Virus record (IMG/VR): IMGVR_UViG_3300035698_003231
Span: 1 to 36,294 of that record
Origin: a virus
Reading direction: 5' to 3' (one strand)
DNA length: 36,294 bases
Positions 7,451-13,105 of this stretch are shown in pieces. The position numbers and the translations under genes were made by a program. Each line of letters starts with the position of its first letter. The first letter of the stretch is position 1. The notes beneath the pieces were generated by a model that saw only the letters and a list, made by a program, of their open reading frames with translations, had not been told where the DNA came from and made no database searches.

Positions 7451-7996
7451 CTATACTAGATTTTTTTCTTTTAAATATAAATAAGCCGGAGATGTTGTTT
7501 TAGAATTAGGATATCCATATTCTATCTCTGCTTTCCATCTTGCATTTGCAGCCTCTGCTATGGATGTAAAATATCCAAGATTAATATTTCTACAATTTAT
7601 TCTAATTTGAGGATTCCACTTTCCCCTTTTTTTATGCCAACAAATTCCTGTGATTCCAGATTTATTATCTTTTCTAATATCGCAATTCCTCATATTGAAC
7701 TGCCTTGAAACATCTCTTAGATTGGTTAATGAATTATCGTCTCTTGTTCTGTTGCGATGGTCTATCTCAAGTTTTGGTAAATGTCCATATACATATAACC
7801 ACGCCAACCTTGAGGCTTTGTACAGCTCTCCATCTATTCCTATGTATCTATAGCCAGTATCTTTATAGACAGACCCGGCCACATCTCCGGCATTAACAGT
7901 ATTTTTGCAGCTAACCTTCCAAGTAAAAGCACCTGTTTCTGGATCGTAATGTAATAATTCTTTGAGTCTTTCCTGTGTGAGTTTTTTATCAGACAC
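7451..7996 (-). CDS. Free-standing HNH homing endonuclease with AP2-like tail
   Basis: This is 181 residues. The start is GTG 7996, supported by AAGGAGG; the open frame extends further to 8125 but lacks a ribosome binding site there. An N-terminal LKELLHYDPETGAFTWK leads into the HNH core (SRLAWLYVYGHLPKLEIDHR, then NRTRDDNSLTNLRDVSRQ). It ends in an AP2/NUMOD-like DNA-binding region (SGITGICWHKKRGKWNPQIR, YFTSIAEAANARWKAEIEY). Such genes spread themselves between phages. It separates the coiled-coil protein from the recombination genes, carries its own promoter and a leader hairpin, and is intact, unlike its relative at the left edge. Confidence 0.85.
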   Translation of the reverse strand: MSDKKLTQERLKELLHYDPETGAFTWKVSCKNTVNAGDVAGSVYKDTGYRYIGIDGELYKASRLAWLYVYGHLPKLEIDHRNRTRDDNSLTNLRDVSRQFNMRNCDIRKDNKSGITGICWHKKRGKWNPQIRINCRNINLGYFTSIAEAANARWKAEIEYGYPNSKTTSPAYLYLKEKNLV

Positions 7997-8035
7997 ATAA
8001 ACCTCCTTCGAGTTTATTCCTTGAGAAGTATGAGG

Positions 8036-8060
8036 AAAGCTGGCAAGGATTTCCAGCTTT
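8036..8060 (-). other. Leader stem-loop of the HNH gene
   Basis: AAAGCTGG and CCAGCTTT (8 bp perfect) enclose a 9-nt loop between the candidate promoter and the ribosome binding site of the HNH gene. There is no T-run on the minus strand. It could delay or limit translation, as seen in leaders of other phage homing endonuclease genes. Confidence 0.5.
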
Positions 8061-8096
8061 TCGGTAGCTAACCTATTCCTCATTTGTTGAGCTTTC

Positions 8097-8125
8097 AGAA
8101 TACACGATTTATAAGATTTAGTCAA
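8097..8125 (-). promoter_or_regulatory. Sigma70-type promoter for the HNH gene
   Basis: On the minus strand TTGACT (8125-8120), a 17-bp spacer and TATTCT (8102-8097) lie immediately after the stop of the coiled-coil gene and about 100 bp before the HNH start. The layout is the same as the rha promoter, so the homing gene can be expressed apart from the operon. Confidence 0.5.
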
Positions 8126-8128
8126 GAA

Positions 8129-9400
8129 TTACTTCAAAAGCATGGAAATATTGTTAACACTATGCCGCATGTCCAAAATGATACCGCTGATTTTATCCGT
8201 TATTTCTTCGGCGTTCTCACAGGTAAGTTTCGGCAAAGGCACTTCTGTAATAGAAATCATGTAATCTGATAGTTTTTTGCGATCTGGTTTCAATGCTTCG
8301 GCTTTTTTCATTTCAATTTCAAGGTCCTTCTCTTTCTGAACCCTCACGGCTTCATCATGATTGGCCTTTGCTTTTGCACGTTTCTTTTCTGCTTCAATTG
8401 CATCTTCCCGGATCTTGGCTTCTTCGGCATCCTTTTTCTTCCTGGCTATTTCAGCCGCCTCTTTTTCTTTTTCCTGGAAAATCTTACTGGTTTCAGTGAA
8501 AAGTTTTGTGAAAGAATCATCTGGCATCGTTCCGAGATCGTCGAGAGGATATAAAAGGCCAACCTCCTTTAGGGCATCAAATCGGGCATTCTTGGTGCTT
8601 TCTATTTTAAACAACCTTGTGGCTTCTTCTTTCACCTTTCTGTCAGCCTCGTCTTTCCTAGTCTGCTCAATTTCTGCTTTCTGTGCATTTACGATCTTCA
8701 GGTCTGCTTCGATATCATTTTGAATCTTTTTTAATCGATCCGCTTCGCCCTTCTGATCTGCAGCCTGTTTTTTCAGCCTTGCATCCTCTTCTACTCGTCT
8801 CGCTTCCTCCGATTCAACAATTACCTGGTCATTAAAAGCGGTTTGGACAGACATCAAGGCTTCTCTTTTAGCCTCATCCGCTTCCATTTTAAACTCCTGG
8901 TACTCAGCCGATGTGATAACAAGGTCTGAAACATCTGTTGACAATTGCTTCAATTGTGTAGAATCCAGGCCATTGAGTCCAAGAACCATCTTTCGGATAC
9001 AGGTTATGTTGTCCTGGATAGCATCGACCCTATCTCTTTCAATGCGTTCAGCCTCAAGCTTGATTAGTTCCTTTCTGTCCTCCTCTGTCTTAACGATCCC
9101 CTTAAGGTGCGCTTCTCCTGGTGCAAGGATAGCGGTTAGAAACTTTGCAGCATTGTTGTTCATGCCTATTTTTTCTTTATAGCCACTATTCAAAGCCAAC
9201 CTGCGTTTATCGATAGATGTTCTTTGGCTAACAAAAGCCGTTCGATCTTTCTTTGCAGCGTCCAGAGATTTTGTATCTCCTTCCACAACAACCACTTCCA
9301 GGCTTTCTTTTACTCTGTTTTTCAATTCCTCTACGTTGAAATTGTACTTTTCAATTGCTGATCCTTCCCCGATATCAATAACCCGTGCGTTTTCGTTCAT
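8129..9400 (-). CDS. Coiled-coil protein of the recombination cassette (DUF1351-like)
   Basis: This is 423 residues from ATG 9400 behind AAAGGAGG. The N-terminal ~130 residues (FNVEELKNRVKESLEVVVVE, KKDRTAFVSQRTSIDKRRLA) look like the phage DUF1351-type domain usually found next to RecT or ERF. Residues about 190-360 are a long Lys/Glu/Ala-rich coiled coil (EEARRVEEDARLKKQAADQK, AAEIARKKKDAEEAKIRED). A short globular end follows (PDRKKLSDYMISITEVPLPK). It may hold recombination proteins together or act on DNA ends. The family name is a judgement from the N-terminus and context. Confidence 0.6.
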   Translation of the reverse strand: MNENARVIDIGEGSAIEKYNFNVEELKNRVKESLEVVVVEGDTKSLDAAKKDRTAFVSQRTSIDKRRLALNSGYKEKIGMNNNAAKFLTAILAPGEAHLKGIVKTEEDRKELIKLEAERIERDRVDAIQDNITCIRKMVLGLNGLDSTQLKQLSTDVSDLVITSAEYQEFKMEADEAKREALMSVQTAFNDQVIVESEEARRVEEDARLKKQAADQKGEADRLKKIQNDIEADLKIVNAQKAEIEQTRKDEADRKVKEEATRLFKIESTKNARFDALKEVGLLYPLDDLGTMPDDSFTKLFTETSKIFQEKEKEAAEIARKKKDAEEAKIREDAIEAEKKRAKAKANHDEAVRVQKEKDLEIEMKKAEALKPDRKKLSDYMISITEVPLPKLTCENAEEITDKISGIILDMRHSVNNISMLLK

Positions 9401-9411
9401 GCCTACCTCCT

Positions 9412-9645
9412 TTATTTAATTGTCAAAAAAATTGATGTCCCGCCCATAGATTTAGGCGATGCTTTCCAAACAGTTCCATCGTTGCTCTGGATGTCCCATT
9501 CACACGAAAAGTTCGCGTTGTGATCATCGGCGTGCAAATAAACATCTACGGTGATATTCTTTTCTGAATAGCCATCTGGTAAAATCCTTTTAACTCTTTC
9601 GGCAAATAGCCGGCGTTCGGCTTCTATCCTTTGAAGTGTGGTCAT
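9412..9645 (-). CDS. Small hypothetical protein (77 aa)
   Basis: The start ATG 9645 is preferred for AAGGAG upstream (the frame opens at 9663). Residues 1-25 form a basic amphipathic helix (TTLQRIEAERRLFAERVKRI). The rest is beta-rich (ITVDVYLHADDHNANFSCEW, GTSIFLTIK). It lies 11 bp upstream of the coiled-coil gene and is likely co-translated with it. No family recognised. Confidence 0.55.
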   Translation of the reverse strand: MTTLQRIEAERRLFAERVKRILPDGYSEKNITVDVYLHADDHNANFSCEWDIQSNDGTVWKASPKSMGGTSIFLTIK

Positions 9646-9682
9646 TTTATTGCTCCTTAACATACTGTATTAATTAAAAGAT

Positions 9683-9796
9683 AGAGACAGAATCTTACCT
9701 TTCCCCCTGGGGACGACCCGAAGTTTCGCCATGGCCTATGATCTACAGGCACACGCCACGGAAGATATATGAGTTTTTCACGTCCGGACTGTCTCT
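9683..9796 (-). ncRNA. Candidate structured RNA element in a gene leader
   Basis: This 114-nt intergenic stretch contains three nested complementary pairs. The closing pair is AGAGACAG/CTGTCTCT (9683-9690 with 9789-9796). Inside it lies GGACG/CGTCC (9711-9715 with 9781-9785), and within that a 7-bp pair (9729-9735 with 9765-9771). The last pair contains a G-U that forms only in minus-strand RNA, fitting transcription with the leftward operon. It sits upstream of the 77-aa gene. No known ncRNA class is recognised, and the individual stems are short. Confidence 0.4.
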
Positions 9797-9803
9797 TGAT
9801 TAT

Positions 9804-9914
9804 TTACCAGCGCCACAATGGATACCCAAAGAAAACTACAACCATTAACACAAACCCGCACATGTTAATGAAATTGCATGTAGCTTCTATGATAATTCCT
9901 GTTATTTTACCCAT
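9804..9914 (-). CDS. Possible small membrane peptide (36 aa)
   Basis: An ORF starts at ATG 9914 inside the end of the upstream gene (stop 9902) and ends at TAA 9804. It is one hydrophobic helix (CGFVLMVVVFFGYPLWRW) with a polar N-terminus. No clear ribosome binding site is visible, so translation would depend on coupling. A single-span membrane peptide is plausible, but so is chance. Confidence 0.3.
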   Translation of the reverse strand: MGKITGIIIEATCNFINMCGFVLMVVVFFGYPLWRW

Positions 9915-10291
9915 ATCTTACCATCCCATTTCTTTTTGTGTTTCTCCCACATAAAAAGCATTAACCACGCCTTTTCAAACGAATCTATAAAATAATATTG
10001 TATCGGGTCTAACGTGTGCTTTAAAAACATATTTAATTTATGGTTTAAATTGAGGAATGTATTTTTGTTACAGGGAAACATATCCTGTAACTGATCCTGG
10101 CGTGGTAACCATAGCGCGTATTGTCTACATAAAAAAACCTCTGTATAACTATTACGTATATCCAACATATATACATCTACTTTGTTTTTATGTTTTGAAC
10201 TATAAAAATAAAAATCACCGTTTATCGGTATCCACGAACCTTGAATATCATCACAGTCACACATTTTTATGTATTCTTTTGATGTGTCCAT
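9902..10291 (-). CDS. Conserved phage protein (129 aa), YIKMC / WLPRQDQL type
   Basis: ATG 10291 is preceded by GGAGG. The features YIKMCDCDDIQ near the start, the central ALWLPRQDQLQDM and a C-terminal KAWLMLFMWEKHKKKWDG occur together in a widespread family of small phage proteins of unknown role. Two cysteines near the start (CDC) may bind metal. Its leader, between the previous gene and this ribosome binding site, is the tRNA-like element at 10309-10426, which makes RNA-based control of this gene an attractive possibility. Confidence 0.65.
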   Translation of the reverse strand: MDTSKEYIKMCDCDDIQGSWIPINGDFYFYSSKHKNKVDVYMLDIRNSYTEVFLCRQYALWLPRQDQLQDMFPCNKNTFLNLNHKLNMFLKHTLDPIQYYFIDSFEKAWLMLFMWEKHKKKWDGKIWVK

Positions 10292-10308
10292 TTCATTCCT
10301 CCATTAGT

Positions 10309-10426
10309 TGGTCAGGCCAGCCCGTTTTCGAAGCGGGATTCGTCGATCTCAATTCGTGTTAGGACAAACCTCCCAAGTACGCCATGAGTAGCTACAACGA
10401 GTGTTACCAATTACACAACTGGCCTG
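10309..10426 (-). ncRNA. tRNA-like structure with an expanded anticodon arm and encoded CCA
   Basis: Read on the minus strand, an 8-bp acceptor-like stem (CAGGCCAG at 10426-10419 with CTGGCCTG at 10320-10313) is followed 3' by ACCA (10312-10309). After TT comes a canonical D-arm at 10416-10401 (GTGT stem, AATTGGTA loop with A14, A15, G18, G19 and A21). The T-arm-like element at 10337-10321 has the TTCGAAA loop, but the 53-61 pair is C-A. The anticodon stem position holds CGTTG/CGACG (6 bp if extended), yet it encloses 49 nt instead of 7, including a small hairpin. This is not a normal tRNA. It could be an intron-bearing tRNA, an allo-tRNA-like oddity or a leader mimic. Confidence 0.55.
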
Positions 10427-10432
10427 TTAAAA

Positions 10433-10765
10433 TTACCAGGTGGGTTTACTGTCTAAAAAATCATCATAGCTTTGTGCCGACTTATTGTTTAAGGTTACAG
10501 TTTCTCTATTTAAATCCAGAACAACCACCTTGTTTCCGCCATCATGAACAACTTGAGTTATTCCATAACCAGTTAAACTATCAGGATTTTTTTTAACCAT
10601 CTCGCAGAAAACAATGCGTGTGAAATATTGGAAATCATTGAGCCAGTCCTTACCACGATTCATTGCGCCCTGTAATATTTTTGGTAATTTTGATCCGTTC
10701 CAATGTGAATACAAACAAACCTGTTCATCTTTTGATTTAACAATAATATTGCCCCTGTCTCCCAT
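10433..10765 (-). CDS. Conserved phage/plasmid protein (110 aa), MGDRGNIIVK type
   Basis: This is the first gene of the leftward operon, at ATG 10765 behind AAGGAG. The order MGDRGNIIVK, VCLYSHWNGSKLP, a central YFTRIVFCEM and TGYGITQVVHDGGNKVVVLD is characteristic of a conserved accessory family on phages and plasmids with no established function. The protein is soluble and beta-rich. It is preceded by an unusually long leader, about 270 nt from the candidate promoter. Confidence 0.65.
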   Translation of the reverse strand: MGDRGNIIVKSKDEQVCLYSHWNGSKLPKILQGAMNRGKDWLNDFQYFTRIVFCEMVKKNPDSLTGYGITQVVHDGGNKVVVLDLNRETVTLNNKSAQSYDDFLDSKPTW

Positions 10766-11032
10766 TTTTTAATCTCCTTAGTTGGTAAAACCCACTTAAA
10801 CCTCTTTCCACTCCCACCGCATCACAAGCGGCGGGAGGAAACCCAGTGCATATTAATTTCGGTGCCTTAACGAAGTTTCATAAGCGACTCCTTAATAAGA
10901 GGTTAATGGAAAGTTTTTTGAAGCGAATAACAATCTAACCTTACTGATCAATACGCAATGTATATGATGCTTCAGGTTTACGCCTCTTTCGAGGTTTCGG
11001 GCTGGTACTTGGCTGTGATTGTTTTTGATCAT
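10766..11032 (-). promoter_or_regulatory. Long structured leader of the leftward early operon
   Basis: The region between promoter and first gene contains no real gene. At 10811-10837 it has a strong hairpin (CTCCC.CCGC stem of 9 pairs with one mismatch, 7-nt loop) lacking a T-run. At 10867-10881 there is a four-codon ORF (M-K-L-R) behind AAGGAG. CTTTCCA at 10804 and TGGAAAG downstream can also pair. The last part shares ACCAACTAA with the end of the tRNA-like leader, just before the ribosome binding site. Attenuation or antitermination control is possible. Confidence 0.4.
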
Positions 11033-11038
11033 GGGTGA

Positions 11039-11067
11039 AGTATAAAACAATGGAATGTTATTGTCAA
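11039..11067 (-). promoter_or_regulatory. Leftward early promoter (PL-like)
   Basis: On the minus strand TTGACA (11067-11062), a 17-bp spacer and TATACT (11044-11039): full -35 consensus and 5 of 6 in the -10. It points into the recombination operon and faces away from the rightward promoter at 11103-11131. Confidence 0.75.
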
Positions 11068-11086
11068 TAGAAAAAGTGGTTGATGT

Positions 11087-11098
11087 TAAATTAATTTA
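11087..11098. promoter_or_regulatory. 12-bp palindrome between divergent promoters (candidate operator)
   Basis: TAAATTAATTTA is a perfect palindrome lying between the two -35 boxes, 19 bp from the left one and 4 bp from the right one. A Cro-like dimer encoded immediately to the right could bind here and silence both directions. AT-rich palindromes arise by chance fairly easily, so this is tentative. Confidence 0.4.
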
Positions 11099-11102
11099 GT
11101 TG

Positions 11103-11131
11103 TTGACATAAGCATGGTAAATTGCGATAAT
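11103..11131 (+). promoter_or_regulatory. Rightward early promoter (PR-like)
   Basis: TTGACA (11103-11108), a 17-bp spacer and GATAAT (11126-11131) place the transcription start near 11138, just upstream of the Cro-like gene's GGAGG. Eleven of twelve consensus bases match. Confidence 0.8.
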
Positions 11132-11153
11132 GCAGAAAAACATGGAGGTAAAT

Positions 11154-11351
11154 ATGGCTAAGTTAAATGTACCTGAAATAAAAAGACTATTGAAAAAAAT
11201 GGATCGGTCTGAAACGTGGCTTGCGAAACAAATAGGTGTTACGCAGCAAGTGTTTTGGAAAAGGCTTAACTCTGATGCAAGATCAAAAGATGAACTGGCA
11301 ATTGCGAAGTCCTTGAATGTTAATGTTCGTAGGCTGATTATTTTTGAATAG
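11154..11351 (+). CDS. Cro-like helix-turn-helix repressor
   Basis: This is 65 residues from ATG 11154, chosen because it follows GGAGG and because the earlier ATG (11130) would overlap the -10 box. Residues 12-48 (RLLKKMDRSETWLAKQIGVT, then QQVFWKRLNSDARSKDELAI) form an XRE/Cro-type helix-turn-helix. It is the first gene after a strong promoter that diverges from the leftward early promoter, the classic position for Cro. It likely binds between the promoters. No partner CI-like repressor is seen in the window. Confidence 0.75.
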   Translation: MAKLNVPEIKRLLKKMDRSETWLAKQIGVTQQVFWKRLNSDARSKDELAIAKSLNVNVRRLIIFE

Positions 11352-11358
11352 GGGAGAT

Positions 11359-11946
11359 ATGAGTGATACAAGAAGCCCATGCCTTGCCTGCGATTGGCAC
11401 AAGCTCGGTGGTGATAAAAACAGACCCGAATGCATGAGTTGTCATCTACGGAAAAAGCATCTTGAAGATGGGGAGGTTGCCGGTTGCTACACACCTGAGT
11501 TTGTTGCGGAAAATATTAAGAAGCATGTTAAACCTGGCTCTGTGGAACCACCACCTATAAGCTGTGCCTTCCCTGGATGCAGTAAGACATACAAACTATG
11601 TAAGGGGTACTGTGTCCCACATTACGGAAAAGTAAGGTACAGACTGAAAAACAACATACCGATTTACGCTGACGATCAGCGTGGTGGTAAACAAAAACCA
11701 AAAGGGAGGGAAAAAGCTATGTCAAAAAACCAGGACATTCACACCTATAATCCAGGTGTTCTTCAGGACGGATTTAAGGGTACTATGCAAACGCAAGTAG
11801 ATAGGTTTTTTGAGGAACTTGGACACCCTCATCTTCTTGCAGATATCCAAGAAATGGCGAAGGATGGCTTTCGTCCTATCGAATGGGAGATAGCCAGGAT
11901 CATGACAGAGGCGGTAGAGAAACACAAAAGGGGAGGCTTGAAGTGA
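11359..11946 (+). CDS. Cysteine-rich putative zinc-binding protein
   Basis: This is 195 residues from ATG 11359 with GGGGAG. Two CxxC pairs (CLAC, CMSC) near the N-terminus and a second cluster (CAFPGCSKTYKLCKGYCVPH) suggest two zinc sites; the latter resembles the small HNH/zinc fingers found in phage proteins. The C-terminal ~75 residues (ILQ-poor, GFKGTMQTQVDRFFEELGHP) are helical. An internal ATG at 11719, behind GGGAGGG, could make this C-terminal part alone. Function unknown; second gene of the rightward early operon. Confidence 0.6.
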   Translation: MSDTRSPCLACDWHKLGGDKNRPECMSCHLRKKHLEDGEVAGCYTPEFVAENIKKHVKPGSVEPPPISCAFPGCSKTYKLCKGYCVPHYGKVRYRLKNNIPIYADDQRGGKQKPKGREKAMSKNQDIHTYNPGVLQDGFKGTMQTQVDRFFEELGHPHLLADIQEMAKDGFRPIEWEIARIMTEAVEKHKRGGLK

Positions 11947-12116
11947 AAGAAAAAAGAACAGACCACACAACCCGTGATGAAAGAATATATATCAAAGGGT
12001 TGAATAAAAAAGCATTGGTAAAATATATAGACAATTGGCATGTACGTGATGAGTGGCATGGAAAAGATCGCCATAAATGCCTGTATGCTGCGCTGTGTAT
12101 ACTATTAAAGAAATGA
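11943..12116 (+). CDS. Small basic hypothetical protein (57 aa)
   Basis: GTG 11943 overlaps the preceding TGA (GTGA) and has GGGGAGG upstream. This is better than the upstream ATG at 11883, which would start inside the previous gene. It begins VKEKRTDHTTRDERIYIKGL and is basic. HVRDEWHGKDRHKCLYAALC may be a helical segment with scattered Cys/His. No family recognised. Confidence 0.5.
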   Translation: MKEKRTDHTTRDERIYIKGLNKKALVKYIDNWHVRDEWHGKDRHKCLYAALCILLKK

Positions 12117-12123
12117 GGTGTAA

Positions 12124-12285
12124 ATGAAATCAGAAAGGCGAAAGAGCAACATTTCATACATTGATAGAATAACATCCGAGAAAGTAGCTAAGCGTAGGCT
12201 ATTCGATTCTGAATCAATGAAACGTAAGTTATTCTTAGATATTTTTAACATAGTCAAAGAGAAGGCTATAAAAAGAGAGGTGTGA
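12124..12285 (+). CDS. Small basic hypothetical protein (53 aa)
   Basis: ATG 12124 follows GAGGTGTAA, overlapping the end of the prior gene's region. It is a highly basic helical protein beginning MKSERRKSNISYIDRITSEK and ending in a KEKAIKREV tail. Nothing in it identifies a function. Tight spacing and a ribosome binding site support translation. Confidence 0.5.
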   Translation: MKSERRKSNISYIDRITSEKVAKRRLFDSESMKRKLFLDIFNIVKEKAIKREV

Positions 12286-12288
12286 TAA

Positions 12289-12594
12289 ATGACAGACAAA
12301 GAAGCACTGCTTATGATGTTAGAGATTTGGGATTATACGGCGATTCATGGGTGCGATAAACATACTGCTATGGCCGCATTGGGTATAAAATATGCGTGCG
12401 CTGTATGTGTTCTTGCAAACTTTTGTTGCGATACGTGTTTGATAGATTGGGGTGCCTTTTCGTGCACCTCCACTGAATCGCCTTACTATAAATGGGTCAA
12501 CACAGTGAATGAAGCATTAGGAAAGATGTATGCCAGAGAAGTCACAAACCTGGCCCTATCAAAACTAAACGAGCTATACCCTGAAGAAATTTAA
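12289..12594 (+). CDS. Cysteine-rich hypothetical protein (101 aa)
   Basis: ATG 12289 lies 3 bp after the previous stop with GAGAGG upstream. Seven cysteines fall in a ~40-residue central stretch (YACAVCVLANFCCDTCLIDW and FSCTS), possibly a zinc knuckle or cluster. The flanks are helical (EALLMMLEIWDYTAIHGCDK, YKWVNTVNEALGKMYARE). No signal peptide, so it is presumably cytoplasmic. No family recognised. Confidence 0.6.
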   Translation: MTDKEALLMMLEIWDYTAIHGCDKHTAMAALGIKYACAVCVLANFCCDTCLIDWGAFSCTSTESPYYKWVNTVNEALGKMYAREVTNLALSKLNELYPEEI

Positions 12595-12647
12595 CCAAAG
12601 ATGAGTTTGAGAATCTTTAACAACCACAAATGAACAACGGAGGTATT

Positions 12648-12920
12648 ATGAAAAAGATTATGGCCATAGTATTAATAATTAATTTGGTATTGTTATTTGG
12701 GTGTGCAGAAAGAAAAATAATTGATGGTGTTGAATATAACACATACGGACTTTTTAACATGGAAGAACAAAAAAACGAAGACATTAAATATCGGTTAGTT
12801 ATTGGAAATGTTGTGTGGTCAATAATTTTATGTGAAACAATAGTTGCGCCAATTTATTTCTTAGGGTTTTCAATATACGAACCAGTTGGAATTGATAATG
12901 AGGTAAAGGGCGCTTATTAA
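12648..12920 (+). CDS. Phage lipoprotein, possible superinfection-exclusion type
   Basis: This is 90 residues from ATG 12648 (ACGGAGG upstream). The N-terminus MKKIMAIVLIINLVLLFGCA is a type II signal with lipobox LLFGC, predicting a lipid-anchored protein after processing at Cys19. A second hydrophobic stretch (VVWSIILCETIVAPIYFLGF) could span the membrane. Small phage lipoproteins often exclude superinfecting phages or alter the envelope; that role is inference. It is followed by a new promoter at 12924. Confidence 0.6.
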   Translation: MKKIMAIVLIINLVLLFGCAERKIIDGVEYNTYGLFNMEEQKNEDIKYRLVIGNVVWSIILCETIVAPIYFLGFSIYEPVGIDNEVKGAY

Positions 12921-12923
12921 CCC

Positions 12924-12952
12924 TTGACAAACATCTAAAAATTTTATATTGT
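12924..12952 (+). promoter_or_regulatory. Sigma70-type promoter before the replication genes
   Basis: TTGACA (12924-12929), a 17-bp spacer and TATTGT (12947-12952). The predicted start near 12959 gives a leader of about 145 nt that contains the 15-bp inverted repeat. Confidence 0.5.
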
Positions 12953-13019
12953 TAAGAATCTTTTAAAAAAAGCGAATTCTACAGCCATGAAAATCAAACA
13001 AATAAAATTTACTTCTCAA

Positions 13020-13094
13020 ATAGAAAAGCACAGGGCTAAATAGATCTTTAGGGGCATGGCTGCCTATCGCTTGGTCTATCCTGTGCTTTTCTAT
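13020..13094 (+). other. 15-bp inverted repeat / long stem-loop before the initiator gene
   Basis: ATAGAAAAGCACAGG at 13020-13034 is perfectly complementary to 13080-13094, enclosing 45 nt. An inner GGCA/TGCC hairpin (about 13053-13064) lies inside the loop. The 3' arm ends 3 nt before GGGG, the presumed Shine-Dalgarno of the GTG at 13106. It could be an RNA switch gating initiator synthesis, or a DNA cruciform linked to an origin. It has no T-run and is not a terminator. Confidence 0.75.
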
Positions 13095-13105
13095 CCGGGG
13101 TCATT

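Noticed and set aside
8036-8060. HNH leader hairpin as an intrinsic terminator of the coiled-coil gene
   Set aside because: No U-run follows on the minus strand and it lies downstream of a candidate promoter for the HNH gene.
10309-10426. Annotating the tRNA-like element as a normal tRNA with an assigned anticodon
   Set aside because: No 7-nt anticodon loop can be drawn, and position 53-61 is mismatched, so no amino acid can be given.
10929-11023. AACAATC / GATTGTT 7-bp inverted repeat suggesting another structured RNA in the leader
   Set aside because: A 7-bp match within a region this size is expected by chance about once in two tries, and no nested stems support it.
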